DNA from: Distichodus sexfasciatus
Lineage: Eukaryota > Chordata > Actinopteri > Characiformes > Distichodontidae
Direction of reading: 5' to 3'
Assembly: GCA_032718565.1 (NCBI GenBank)
Contig: JAVGVS010000024.1
Coordinates: 2,550,452-2,614,451, forward strand
DNA length: 64,000 nucleotides
Within the stretch, counting starts at the first letter, position 1, and every line of letters begins with the position of its first letter. The notes beneath the pieces were generated by a model. That model did not search any database. It was not told the origin of the DNA and worked only from the letters and a program-made list of their open reading frames with translations. The position numbers were made by a program, and so were the translations under genes. This document shows, one piece after another, positions 1 to 12,300 of the stretch.

Positions 1-981
1 AACCTCTTAATTCCATTTTCGGTCATAAAACAATTCTATTGGTCAGTCGTCACGTTGGCCTGACAGTTTTAGAAATAATTTAACCAATGAAAGGTGTTGA
101 AAACGGCTTGAGATACATCTCTCAAGTCTCAACTCCAATCTTTATTTTGTCTAAAGTAACTCAACTTTGTCTCAGACAACTTTTACTTGACTTTGTCTCC
201 ATTAACATTAAATGTTTTTTAAGTTATCTTAAGGTGGCTTAAATCTCAGGTATAACTACGCAGTATATCAACCTTGGCTAGAAACGATTCTCTCACCAGT
301 ATATACACAGAGAAATATACAGAGAATATACATTGCTTTTTAAACTTCCTGCAAAGTTTTTGGACATAAAAGGTTTCCGCCCTACAGCGACGATATGACA
401 TCATCTCTCACATCAAGCGCTGGGTAGTGAACTGAATCAAATTTGTATCGCAGCAGACTTTGTGATTTCGGCAAACGCTGAATCAATATCCCGTCGTCCT
501 GAAACTTCCACTCCACGCCCTTACGTCCTACTCTACCCCTGAAGCGGAATGGAGTCTATGTTCCACACTTGATGTGGTTAGCATGGAGGTATCTCTAATA
601 AAGGTGTAGCGGGGGGAACGGATGGATCTGTAAGAATCTGATGAGTCGCAGCTTGCCTGCTGCAGAACTCCACCGCGCTGAATCATCACCACACCTGGGG
701 GCTTGTGCTCGACAGCGGCGGTGCAAGCGGGCTGGCCGCTACTTTCTAATGGGCTTTAATTGAGACGAGAGGAGCACGATCCTCTTAAGGCCCGCGGGCT
801 GGCGCAGGGCCGAGCGGCGTCGGTTTTTAATGAGGGTACGTGTTTTCGCATGAGACGAGAAAAAGTGAGGAGAGGAGTGGGTGGGGGTGAGTGTATAAGG
901 AAAGAGAGGAGCAAGAAAGTATGAACAAGGACCGGGGGCGGGGGGGAAGGTAAGACAGCAATAAGAGATGGGCAGGTATGA

Positions 982-1016
<35 letters not shown>

Positions 1017-1190
1017 TCCTTAAAGCTCACCGGGGAGCCTAATTGGTTTGCTTAACCTTTAGAGCACGACGCGCAAGCTGTAATGACGCCTTCTGGTTCA
1101 CGGCCAGTAATAAAGCCTATGATGAATAAAGCTGCTCTGTTTGGAACAGGCAGCGCCAGCAATAGGCTTTGCAAAAGTATGCGTCCACAC

Positions 1191-1400
1191 TAGGGCTGCA
1201 ACAACTAATCGATTAATTCGATTAAAATCAATTATTAACATAGTTGGCAACTAATTTAAATTGGGTCTACATTATTACACACATACATGCTGGAAATCAA
1301 AGCCCCCCCACCTTTTATCCGTTTAATAATTGATTAATCAAGAAAAAAAAATATTCGGCAGATTAATCGATTAATAAAATAATCGTTAGCAGCAGCCCTA
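1191..1400. mobile_element. hAT-type MITE with 8-bp target duplication
   Basis: Starts TAGGGCTGCAACAACTAATC and ends ATCGTTAGCAGCAGCCCTA, which are inverted terminal repeats. It is flanked on both sides by GTCCACAC (1183-1190 and 1401-1408). 8-bp duplications are the hAT signature. 210 bp, no coding capacity. Confidence 0.9.
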
Positions 1401-2922
1401 GTCCACACACACACTCTCTCTCTCTTAGCAGTCTGGTGACACACAGCAATATGGGTTTTTATAAAACATACAGCCTGTGACTGAGGTCTTGTGGGGACCT
1501 TTGCTGAACAAAGCCCAAAACCTTACGATAAGGGAAGATTACGATTCAGCTGCCATACAGCAGGACCCCTCATGAAAATCTAATGGAAATTTCTCAGAGG
1601 CTTGCTCTCTTTGTGTGTGGGTGCGTGTGTGTTTCAGGGCTCGCGGTAATCCTAAAGAATCAAGAGCAGTCCTTCATTTCTGCTTCAGCGCTCAGAGAGA
1701 TCCTCTGCGGCACCATTGCAGTCTGCGGCACTCCATCACCTGCATGCATTCTCCATCTCTCTCTCTCTTTCTCTCACAAGCTCAGCCTCTCCCACAACAT
1801 GAATGAAGCTTTTCTCAGCACACTCCTCAAGAGCTCTAGTAACAACTAGCCCAACTGTCATCCATAATGCGTTAAAGGATAAGGAGCTCCTGTCCTCCCC
1901 GGTTGATGAACTCGAGAGAGAACGCTTGAGTAGGGAGAATGTCAGCAGAGCGTCATTAAAAAAAAAAAAACACAATACGCTGCACTGACACAGAATTTGC
2001 TTGCCCGTGGTCTTATCACCGGGCTGTCTTGATCGAGACAAGAGCGGCCGTTCACATTCCCCAAAAGTCCAAATCGTCCTGAGGGGGATCCAGCAGTAGC
2101 CAAGCTTCGTTAAAATGATGGGCGGAGGGAAATGGTGGGGGAATAAAAAGTCATTACTAAAAGAGAGACGGACATTAGTGTTGGATTAGCCAATGGAGGG
2201 TGCAGGGACGTCTTAGGGAAATAATACATGCAAATTTACTCGGCTAAATCCTTCTCGACGATTCATTTCAAGCCAAATATTTCATTTCCAGAAAATAATG
2301 AAAGCAGGAGCAACGCTGGAGGAATCCGTTGGATTAGAACACAATCCCGAAAGACAACACAAAGGAATAAGGAGAATGAAACCCACCCGAATTAGAGCTC
2401 GACCCTCACCACAAATATTAATGATCCCAAAAGAAGAAAAGAGCTTTTTTTTGCGTGCATCTTGCATATAAAATCATCCTTTTATGGTTTGCAGCTACAT
2501 GCTTACATAACAAAAGACCCTCTGAAGGTTTTGCGTCCCTTTAAGCAAGGCTTTAATTAGAGGTCGACTGATTTTGACTGGGCATGTCAGTATCGAGATG
2601 CACTCGGACTACTGAACACACCGTGTACTCAGACATCCATCTTGCATGCTTTTTAATTTCACACTTTTAATTTCCGTTCCCAAGCCGAGGCCAGCAAAGG
2701 TCCCAGACACCCTGCCCTTCGATGGTTGATCACACCCCCTTTTTATGCTAATTTAAATCCTAGATTTCTATGTTGATACACAAATTTATATAAATATTTA
2801 CAAACAAGCTGCAGTGAAAAAGTACTTATACAGGGCTGGGCAATTTACCGAAAGTTACTCGTAATTGAGGTAAAACGACCAGCCTTAAACTGAAGGATAA
2901 AAACATCTCTTTATTCCAGACC

Positions 2923-3210
2923 AGCAGGTTTCAACTAGTGGCCAACAGCACCCTGTTGGTCCGCGGTGGCCCAAGACATGCAATCTAGTTTCACTATTGA
3001 AATAACTTTTAAAAGTTATTTTTATTTATTTATTTTTGATGACATTACCAGATGATTTGGGCACCTTTATAAATGAAGGATTTAATACAAATATCTAAAA
3101 AATAACAGAAAACAAAATTCCCCCCAACACACACAGTGACACGGTGGGCTGCAGATTACTGCTTAGTCTAAATGGTGGTCCCTGGGACATAACCAGTTGA
3201 AAACCCCTGC
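2923..3210. mobile_element. hAT-type MITE with 8-bp target duplication
   Basis: Ends AGCAGGTTTCAACTAGTGG and CCAGTTGAAAACCCCTGC are inverted repeats; TCCAGACC flanks both sides (2915-2922, 3211-3218). 288 bp, non-coding. Confidence 0.85.
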
Positions 3211-4565
3211 TCCAGACCAAAAAAACCCCTCAGAGACCTAGAGAGAGGGTGGTGGTGGCGCAGAGAGCTCTGAAATAGAAAGCAGCCGGCTAGGCCAAAG
3301 TTACATAACGGCTTGCAGCACATCTAGGAGCAGAGCGGGTTGGCGGCGGGACACACAGGTGCTGACTAATCTCTCACGGCCAGCATCTGTCCAGCCGAGG
3401 CAGGGCTGTGGGGATAAACGACACGGCTTCCTCATGTCCCTCCTGGGCACGGTGAGAGTTATCGAGGCCACGGGGGAGGAGAAATAAAGAAGGTCTCTCT
3501 CTCCTCCATCTTTCAACCACTCTGTGAGGCGTTCCACCCTTCATGAGTATGGCGAGCGCGTAAAAAGTTGCCGATTACACTATCGGCCGGGTTCAGATTT
3601 TAACAGGATTTTTTCATACCCCGAGGATAGAAGCCCTCTGACGGCACGGCAGCCGATATGACGGAGTCAGTCCAACGTGACCAGCACGCTACCGTTTCAG
3701 TTTGAATAGGACAAGTGCCAATTAGTGGGGAATCGAACCCACCTTTGCGGCATGTTGCATTTCGCCCCGGGCCTGTCGAGCCCTCGCAGGAGTGTCGACA
3801 GAAAATGTCAACAAGCTTCGGCGCGAGCATCGCGAAGGGGCAGCGTCGTTGGGAACAAAGGGCACGCTTGGCAACTGAAGGCTCAGGGGAAATAACGGCT
3901 AGGGAGTGGCATCTGATTAAAACGACAAGGGGCACAATTAATGGAATTTTGTCTTGTGTACACTGTGTGAGTGTGTTTGTGCGTGGAAGTCATGATCGAT
4001 GTCAATAAATATTTAACAGTCGCAAACACCAATTCCAGCGGCTTTATTAAGATGCCTGATGTGCATAACAACTATGTTTTTGGACACGATGTAACATGAG
4101 TGTGCAAAACCTGCTTAAACAGAACCAAGTCATATTTAGATGTAACTAGAACATTCCTAGACAATATATCATGGCTGAAATTGATGTTTTCTTTCTTTAT
4201 TGCTCACATTTAGCACGATCTAAACAATTTCTATTGCTTTTAGGTAACGTCCGTCATCAGCAACCAATTTAGTTTTACTTAAGTGTAGTAATAAGGGTGG
4301 TATGACCTAAAAATAAACCTATATTCAATTATGATTCCAATTGCATTTTTACTACATTTATTTATTAAGTAAATAAATATTAACCAAAGATATTTTTCAA
4401 ACAAGTTTTGTTTTTTAACAGAGGACACAGCAAAACAATTCCCTAAGAGGTATTTTTTAACTAGATCTGTTCCATGAGTGATGCTCTTTACTCTTAGTAG
4501 CCAACACAGGTTAAGAGCAAAGAATAAATTAAAGTGGAAAATCAAGACTTAATACTTATCTGTAC

Positions 4566-4932
4566 TAGAGGTTGACCGATATTGGTTTCTCAAGACTAAT
4601 ATCAATACCGATTATTGTTAGTTAATGGGGTCGTTAACTGAAATTTTGGAATTTTATGAACACCAAGCTCAGCTGAACCTTCTCGGATCATCACGCTGTG
4701 CCCGTCTGTGTGGTGCAAGTGACAACAACGCTTCAGCAATGACCAGCTACTACTCGTGTGACATACAGCCAATCAGAGACATTAAATGAAGCAGCGAGTC
4801 GAGAACAAACGGCACAGAGAGAAGAGACGACAGTGGAGCCATAGTAGCGCACCCTGTAATTACTTAATATCGGTGATGGTTAAAATTAAACACCACTATC
4901 GGCAAAATACCCCGGATAATCGGCCGACTCTT
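4566..4932. mobile_element. Dispersed AGAGGTTGACCGA element, copy 1
   Basis: Begins TAGAGGTTGACCGATATTGG and ends GGATAATCGGCCGACTCTT. The interior (AATCAGAGACATTAAATG, GCAGCGAGTCGAGA) matches the reverse complement of 8878-9277, so it is a non-autonomous element in opposite orientation to that copy. Confidence 0.7.
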
Positions 4933-5768
4933 AATCTGTACATCACATTTGCAAATAAACTGTTTACTGCCTCCGTCTTGAGGTATGCCCCCAACAAGAC
5001 ATTACACTACATAATTATTACATAAATAAAGAACACTCTCCTAAAGCTAAAGTCAAATTAATTTATTCAAATGATTTATCACTACGTTCTATATTAAGTG
5101 ATTGAGTGATTGTCATGAGCATTCAGTTCAGTTCACCTGAATGCAGTATTAAAAAAAGCTAAGGCTGACCACTCACAGCCTCAAAGCCTTAAAACAAGCT
5201 GCTAACGGTTAGATGGACACTTCAGCGGTTCAAAGCCGTCTCGCCACGCTTGTCTCGGCCAACACGACCGTCCTCGAGTGGTTGTGACAGGCAGGCTCGA
5301 CCCTGACTCTGCGCTTCCTAAATTCGCAGTGACGGTCCTCCCCGGGGGGGAAAAAGCCGCACACTCAAAACCTCGGCCGCTCACCTTCGCCTCGATCACC
5401 TGCATGAAAACTCCTTCGCCTCTCCATCTCCCGCTGTCCAATTATCCGTCCAAATATCATCATTTATTCAAGACGCTCGGGGAGGAGAGGAGGGATTTTT
5501 TTTGATGCACCAATTCTACAAGGCCGCCAGTTCATTAAAGGAGCTCATCAGAAATGCACGGGAGACAGGCAACACATGTACACACAAGCACACACCCAAA
5601 AAGAGCCAAGCAAACACTTTCCAAAGAGTTGAGGAATTAAGGTGCCACTTGGTAAACTCCAAACAATGGCAGAATGAGAAGCAATGCGCCGTTTTTGAGC
5701 AGTTCTTGCCGCAATATTTTAACGTTAGTCACAATTAGGCTTAAAGATTCTTGCTTATGAATGTCAAC

Positions 5769-6251
5769 CAGCCCCTCCAGGTTTTCGTAGGCCTTTTTTG
5801 AGATTGTAGCAGCCTAAAATGAGCGATTTTGCAGGAGTTTTTCTAAGAAAAAATACTAAAGTTGTGGTGTTTTTAGGCATTTTGTTGGAATAAAGTTGCG
5901 GGAACAAGTCAAAGTTGTGGAAAAATGTGCAATTTTGTCCCCCTTTACAATGATTCTTTAACAATTAATTGAAATGAAAGGAAAAAAACCCACTATAATT
6001 TCTATTAACCACTTAGTTATTTTTGAAGTTAAATGTGAGGTGCTTTTAATGACACGTTTTTTTCTGCGTCTTCTAAACGCAACAAGGAAGTGAGTTTGCA
6101 GACGTACGGCTCAACGTTTTGCGGGAAACGACAATGATTGGTCAAAAATTGCGTAAAGGTTGCGGTAATTATTCAAAATTGCACGGTAGTAATGAATTTG
6201 CGGGCGTTGGCTGAATCTGCGTTAATCGTTGCGACCGCTCGCGAGGGTCTG
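5769..6251. mobile_element. CCCTCCAGG element, copy A
   Basis: Starts CAGCCCCTCCAGG and ends CGCGAGGGTCTG, inverted ends; GTCAAC flanks both sides. The same family occurs at 20,117, 35,420 and 55,048. Non-coding, about 483 bp. Its right end is 32 bp from the donor of thoc2 exon 15. Confidence 0.7.
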
Positions 6252-6283
6252 GTCAACATGCAGAGTATAAGACAGCAACTTAC

Positions 6284-6385
6284 TTCATGATGTATTTGGC
6301 TCTGTCCACGGTCTGAGCTTTGACTTTCACCAGCAGTGGGTGGTTGCCGTAGGTCTCGTTTTTCCACTGGCCGTAGAGTCGGTAT
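6284..6385 (-). CDS. thoc2: thoc2 exon 15 (last in window)
   Basis: 102 bp coding YRLYGQWKNETYGNHPLLVK and onward to VDRAKYIMK (residues about 514-548). Acceptor CTCCGCAG and donor GTAAGT are present. The next family block (LTKENVKPSG) is not found to the left, so the next exon is outside the window. Confidence 0.95.
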
Positions 6386-9300
6386 CTGCGGAGAAATAAG
6401 GACATAAATATATTTGCAGCAAAACCTTTTCTCATCTTCCTTCAGGGAGTCTTTGCAAACAGCCTCACACACGCTTCAGATGGTGAAGCACCGTTAACGA
6501 AAGCAACAGTTAGTTGCAGCTTTACTAAAGGCGCTGGCATTAGCCCTTTAACACTAAAACTCCAGGGCTAACAGCCATCGTAAAACCAAATCTTCCTGGT
6601 CTTCAGGGGAAGCTGCAGTAATCGCAGCAGGATCACAGACACGGCCAGCAAGACGCCCTCAATTCACTTTACAGCCGACCACAAAGGAATTAACTCCTCA
6701 AACATCAAGCAAACCCAAGTTCCTCACTGCTATAAAGAAGAGCTCTGACAGAAAACGCCAAGTTGTAGTAGACAGTTTATGCAGGATCCATGAAAGATTC
6801 ATCTGTAAGACGCAGCCCAATTTGAAAATCTGATCGGATACTGAATTAAAGAATCAGAGAGAATATTTTAGATCTGAATCTTTTAACCTGGGGATGTTAC
6901 GATAACTGGCTGTGGCCTCAACAGAAAAAAACTCAGGACAGCAAAGAAGGAAGAGTTTGCGTGCTGAGTCTATACCTGTGCTGGTAGGGGAAGAGTTTGA
7001 AGAAGCCCCAGAGCTCCTCGGACATGCAGGCGTTGCACTCCATCAGGGTGAGCGAGGGCAGCAGGACCTGGTCGGCAACGCTGAGGAAACAGCTGAGCAG
7101 GGGTTCCTGCGAGACGAGAACACGGACAGAAAGAGAGGGAGCAAAAGAGAGACACGAAACGAGAATGGGGTAAACAACACAGATTTCTCTGTGTGTGTGC
7201 TTTGCATTCATGCTCAACAACTATAAGAGAGGAAGGAACACTTCACGTTCAAGAGGATGTTTTGATGTAAAAATGAAGATTGAGCTGCATTTCATTTTGA
7301 CACATTTATCCATCTATAGAGCTCTGCTGCATTTTGGGGAAGAAAGCGTTCTAAGTGTATCTGACTATATTCCAGAGATCAGCTCATTTATGACCCTCCA
7401 TGGCAAAACCAGTCGCAAATTTTCAAAATTGAGTTATTATGTTTTCATGAAAGGGCATAAATCAAGCTTCAAAACGATACCTATATGGAATGAATGGGAC
7501 GACATATGACTGAGATATCAACATTCAAAGGAGTCGGGTTTCTCGTGTCGCGGCAAGTGAGAAACTGAGAAATCTGCCTTTGAAGTTGACTATCGCCGTA
7601 GCACTCACAGACGCTTGGTGCGGTCGTGGCTACGTTTGTATTTACGGCATCCTACACTGCATTCACAGCCACACAGATAGCCTACCTGCGTTAGGTTAAC
7701 TGAACTCGGGAGACGAAGATGGATTCCGGAGAAATATCGTCACGCTAGTCAACCAGTGGATTTACCGTAAATATTGAAGTAGAGCGATCAAAACAGAAAC
7801 TTAACATTCTGCTGGAATTGAATTCCTCACCTCAAGAAAGTCATGTTTTTAGGATGGAAAGGGTAAGTTTTTCAGCCAAATTTATTCACAACAGTACAGT
7901 ATAGACTAAAAACAAAAAATCCAAAATTTTACCCCACGCAACATAAACGCTCGTTTTTCTTGGAAACCTCCGTTGCGACAAGCGACTGGTTTTGCCGTGC
8001 AGAGTCACATTTCAGTTTGGCAAAATGCATTTGTTTCATTATAATAAGGTATAGAGTATCCCAGCTTGCATATATCATACACGTCTCAAAATCTTAAGTG
8101 AAAAAGCATTTCTTACGAAATTAAAATACAAACAAACAATGTGCTCATTAAGAAGATAGTCGGGTTTGTCTCGGTATTCTCAGATCAAATACTTGCATAA
8201 ACTACACATGCATTTCCTCCCAAAAATACCAATGTGACTGCTCAAGTTTTGTAGCTATGACACAAAAACTGAAAAAAGTTAAGTGGTGTCCAAATTGTGT
8301 ACCACATCCTCTTTAAATGTACACATGCAACTCAAAACACACCCATCAGACCTTGGGTTTGCATTACGGGCAGCAAGATCTATTTTGGGGTCTTTTTAAA
8401 AAATGAGTCATATTTTATTCGCCCACATTGCCACAGGTGTCACACAATTGCTGTGACACAGCCAGAAAAAAAAAAAACTTTGGTCTCTGGCTGGATTTGT
8501 TGAAAGAAGGCGCGTTAGCCTTTGTCGCTGCTCTCTACGCCTCATAACTTCTCCACTCAGCCTTCCATGACTCACCATTTTGTCCTTGGCGTCTTGATTG
8601 CTTTCGCTTTGGTACTGTCAAGGTAGGCAGGAAGGGAGCGAGGGATGGGGAGGGAGAGGGAGAGAGAGAGAGAGAACACATCATTTAAATGCAGATCAAT
8701 ACTGGCTTACAAAACCACATGCCACTGAGGCTGTAGCTTTACGTGACCGCACACTTCCCCAAAAATATCTCGTCATATTAAGTCAAATTTACACAGCAAT
8801 ATGTTTCTAGAAGTTGGACAAAGCAGCTTTTCTACTGTAATTTCTCTTATTAATCTTAAAACGGTATAAAATTAGTATTAAGGTTCGGCTGATTATCGGG
8901 GACCGATCTTAGGCGTTTTGCAGATTAATTACAAGGCGCACTGCTGTGGTTCTGTGCCGTTTGCTCTCGACTCGCTGCTTCATTTAATGTCCCGCCCACA
9001 ACAGTCTCTGATTGGCTATATGTCGCAGAAGATCTAGCTTAAGTGGAGAGCATAAGTTTCAAAGTAAGTTTTATAATGTTACTAAAATGTTTACTAAAGT
9101 TAAATTAAAATGAAGTAAAACAAAGTATTTATAAATAATAAAGATATTTAAATAACTTTCTGTGTTGTTCGTAAAATGCAAAATGGACATTTTTTTGAAT
9201 ATCGGTTCTCGGCCCTGTTAACTACCAATAATCGCTATCGATATCGGCCCTGAAAAAATGATATCATTCGACCTCTAATCAGTATAAAACGACTTCCGCG

Positions 9301-12300
9301 AGCCATTCCCTCATTCCTGTTTCACTCCGCCGAGGACGGCTGCAAAGTCGAAGGCCTCGGCGTACGACACCTGTTCTACCTTTTACGCCCGTGCGATAAG
9401 AATATGGTAAACAAGAGCAGCTACGTACGCCAGCGACACTGTAAACAATTAATGTGGGCCATTAGTGAGCCCCAACATTGCGATTAGTGCCAGTGCATGG
9501 TGGCGAGAAAGGTAGGGGGGGCTTGGCGGGTAAACAAATGTGGGCATCATCACGTGGGCTCTGAAAATAAACACACTGCCGCTAATACCAAAAACAAATT
9601 AACCCCTCATTAGACAGTGACACTGCGTTACATATTAATGCAGGTAAATTATGGATCATTAAAGAGACGTGGTAAGGGAAGGCAATAATTAAGATTCAAG
9701 ACGGTTTTTTTTTACTGGATTCTGTGTACAAACTGAGCTGATTAATCCATAAAGGGATCGATAAAAGCGTCAGTGTACAGTAAGTACGATATAAATGGAA
9801 TGTAAATTTGTTCCAAGAATGAATACAATTCAGTTTCATCGCCATGAAGGTTCTCATTAAATCTAGGATTGGAAATTGTGCTTTCAACAAACATATACCA
9901 AAATTATTTAACGAATTAACACGCTTGCAACTGAGCTTACTTATTAAAGACAAGAACATACCATGTTCAACACTTGTTCAATAACACTGACTAAAATATT
10001 TACCAGCTTATTAACTTAATTTTGTGTAATATTAGGAAACATTGTGTTTAATCAAGTTAAAGTGTACACCGTTAATTTGATGGAACTGTTTTCTCCACAT
10101 TAGTTTTAATCAGGGAGCTGGTTGCATTTTTAATTAGGGATGAACTGAATGGATACGTGGATGGGATATCGTTCTGATAACAAATCAAAAAGCTGGATCG
10201 GGTATCGGCACTGGGCCGCTTTATGGAGCCAATCTGTTCATATAAATTCCACCAAAAAAAGACCTTATTAATTAAAAACCTGTATCGGATCAGTACTCGG
10301 GATAAGCCCAAGTATCGGTATCAGAACTGAACAAGTTGGATTGGTGAACCCCCTATTTTTAATCAGATTGACTTTTGAGCCGTTTATGAATTGGACTGTC
10401 TCTCAATATAATGTCACTCAGTTTTGAACAAGCACCGGTACATGTTGGATGCATTTACAATGATGAAACACTTCCTCTTAATAGCCAAAGCGTTCATTTT
10501 ATAACCACAAATATAAAAGTTGCCGTACTGTACTGTAAAAGACATTTTAATGAGTGACCGCAAATGATAAGCACTTTGTGTGTCATATTTTCAAATCACA
10601 GTAGATACAAAACCACAAACGAAATGCTTGGCTAATGAATAGAGGTGTAAATCACAAGTTTCACCACGATACAACACATTGATTCAACGATTCAATCAAT
10701 GTTTGCTGATATCACAAAGCTTGTTGAGCATATGATTTTGAATTCAGGAGCCAGCAACTGATGTCATATGCTGACTGAACACAATCGTTTCCATTCATAT
10801 TAATTCTCAAAAAGCAACTCAAATCCCATCGTCTCTGCTCTTACAGCATGTACAGTTCGACATCTGATCAATGCTCTCATTTTGACTCATTGAATCAATA
10901 TATCAATGTAAACTGAGGTGGTTACACTCCCTCCCTTACCTCCTTCATGAAGCTTTTGCCGAGCCGTATGATCTTGGCGAAGAGGATGGGGTCGTGGGAA
11001 AGGTGGGGGCCCAGGTAGCCCAGCATGGTGATGGCGTCCTTGGAGAGATCCTCGAACCTCACCACCTGAGGTGGGGCTTGCTTGCTGCGCAGGGGCTTCA
11101 ACTGGCAGCCTTTGGCGCCCTTGGGAACGCCGGCCCTACAAAAGGAAACGCTTAGAATGAGCGCCAACCCTGCATATTCAGCTGCCGCTTTATCAAAGCT
11201 TTTTGGAGTTGAGAACATTCAGAAGCCAAGACTGAGTTATAGGGTATTCCATGCACAAAGAGTGAAGAGCGTTCCCTAGTCGGGAGCTGTACTGTTACTG
11301 GGACTCACCGAACGAATCCAATTATTTGTGATGGACATCACATTACCCACTGCAAGTTATTTTCTTAAAAGGCTGAAAAACTCCACGAGTTTAAGGGACA
11401 CCAACATAAATCATAAGGGCGCTTTCTTTTGGGCTCGCTGTCATAATACAACATATTGGAAAAACATTGGGCGTGACGCAGCCGGGCATGGACGGCTGCG
11501 TTTACAAAACAGATTAGTCTACATGCTGTAGACAATCACACAAAGAAAACATACTGAGTATGAACACGGGCTTAGATGATGAAGCCGACTTTCATGTTCA
11601 ACGTGTTCCTCAAATTAAGATTTCTGGAGTTTTCAAATACCACTAAGCCAAGCCGTGTTTAGAGAAAACAGCTAAATAAAGTCCCGCCCGCTTCCATTCC
11701 GTCTTTGTTTAATGCTTATCCAGAATGCAATAGAATTATCAAAGCTCCAGGGAGACAAAAGGATGGTGCTGTATTGTACATGACTGCACATATACAAACC
11801 GGTGCCATATGCACACTAACGAGCAGAGTCTAAAATGTGTCAGGTGTGTAGACCAGTGTTGCAGTCTAATTAAACGAATATGACAGGAAGGCATTTTGCC
11901 ACGAGAAATAATCACCTACCTTTAATTGTTTACTGTCTGACGCATCATTATTAATTATATTTGGATTTTCTGTGAAAAGGCTAAAAGCTTATGCATGTCT
12001 TAACAATATTTTAATAGACACATTAACTTTAACATAAGATTCTAGTTGGTCTTACGGTACACAAATCCTGATGTGATTTAGCTTCATTTCTCAGTTGGAG
12101 TTCCTCATCTGCAGATTTGCCGCAGTCAGGACAGAAAGTCGGTGCCGAAAAGGGTGTAGTTTTGGTGGCGATATAGTTTATCAACACCTGAATTTGACAA
12201 CTAGGGTTAGGACACAATCCGCTAGTGGAGGCCCCTAGTGGTTTAACGTTAACTCCCCGAGACCAGTACAACGAACAGGTTTTCTTGATGGACTACAAAG

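Larger units (their letters stand above)
1..6283 (-). other. thoc2 intron 15 (partial), repeat-rich
   Basis: No thoc2 coding block or other convincing exon was found here on either strand. The stretch holds two small hAT-type elements with 8-bp duplications (1191-1400, 2923-3210), an AGAGGTTGACCGA-type element (4566-4932), a CCCTCCAGG element (5769-6251), a (CA)n tract near 995-1014, and otherwise unremarkable AT-rich sequence. Confidence 0.7.

Noticed and set aside
3301..3537. Candidate further thoc2 exon (78-residue minus-strand frame)
   Set aside because: Sequence does not match the THOC2 block expected after YIMK (RLTKENVKPSG) and lacks proper splice sites.
3715..3790. tRNA-like T-arm (GTGGGGAATCGAACCCACC)
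   Set aside because: On the minus strand it mimics GGTTCGATTCC of a tRNA, but no matching acceptor, D or anticodon arms were found at the right spacing.
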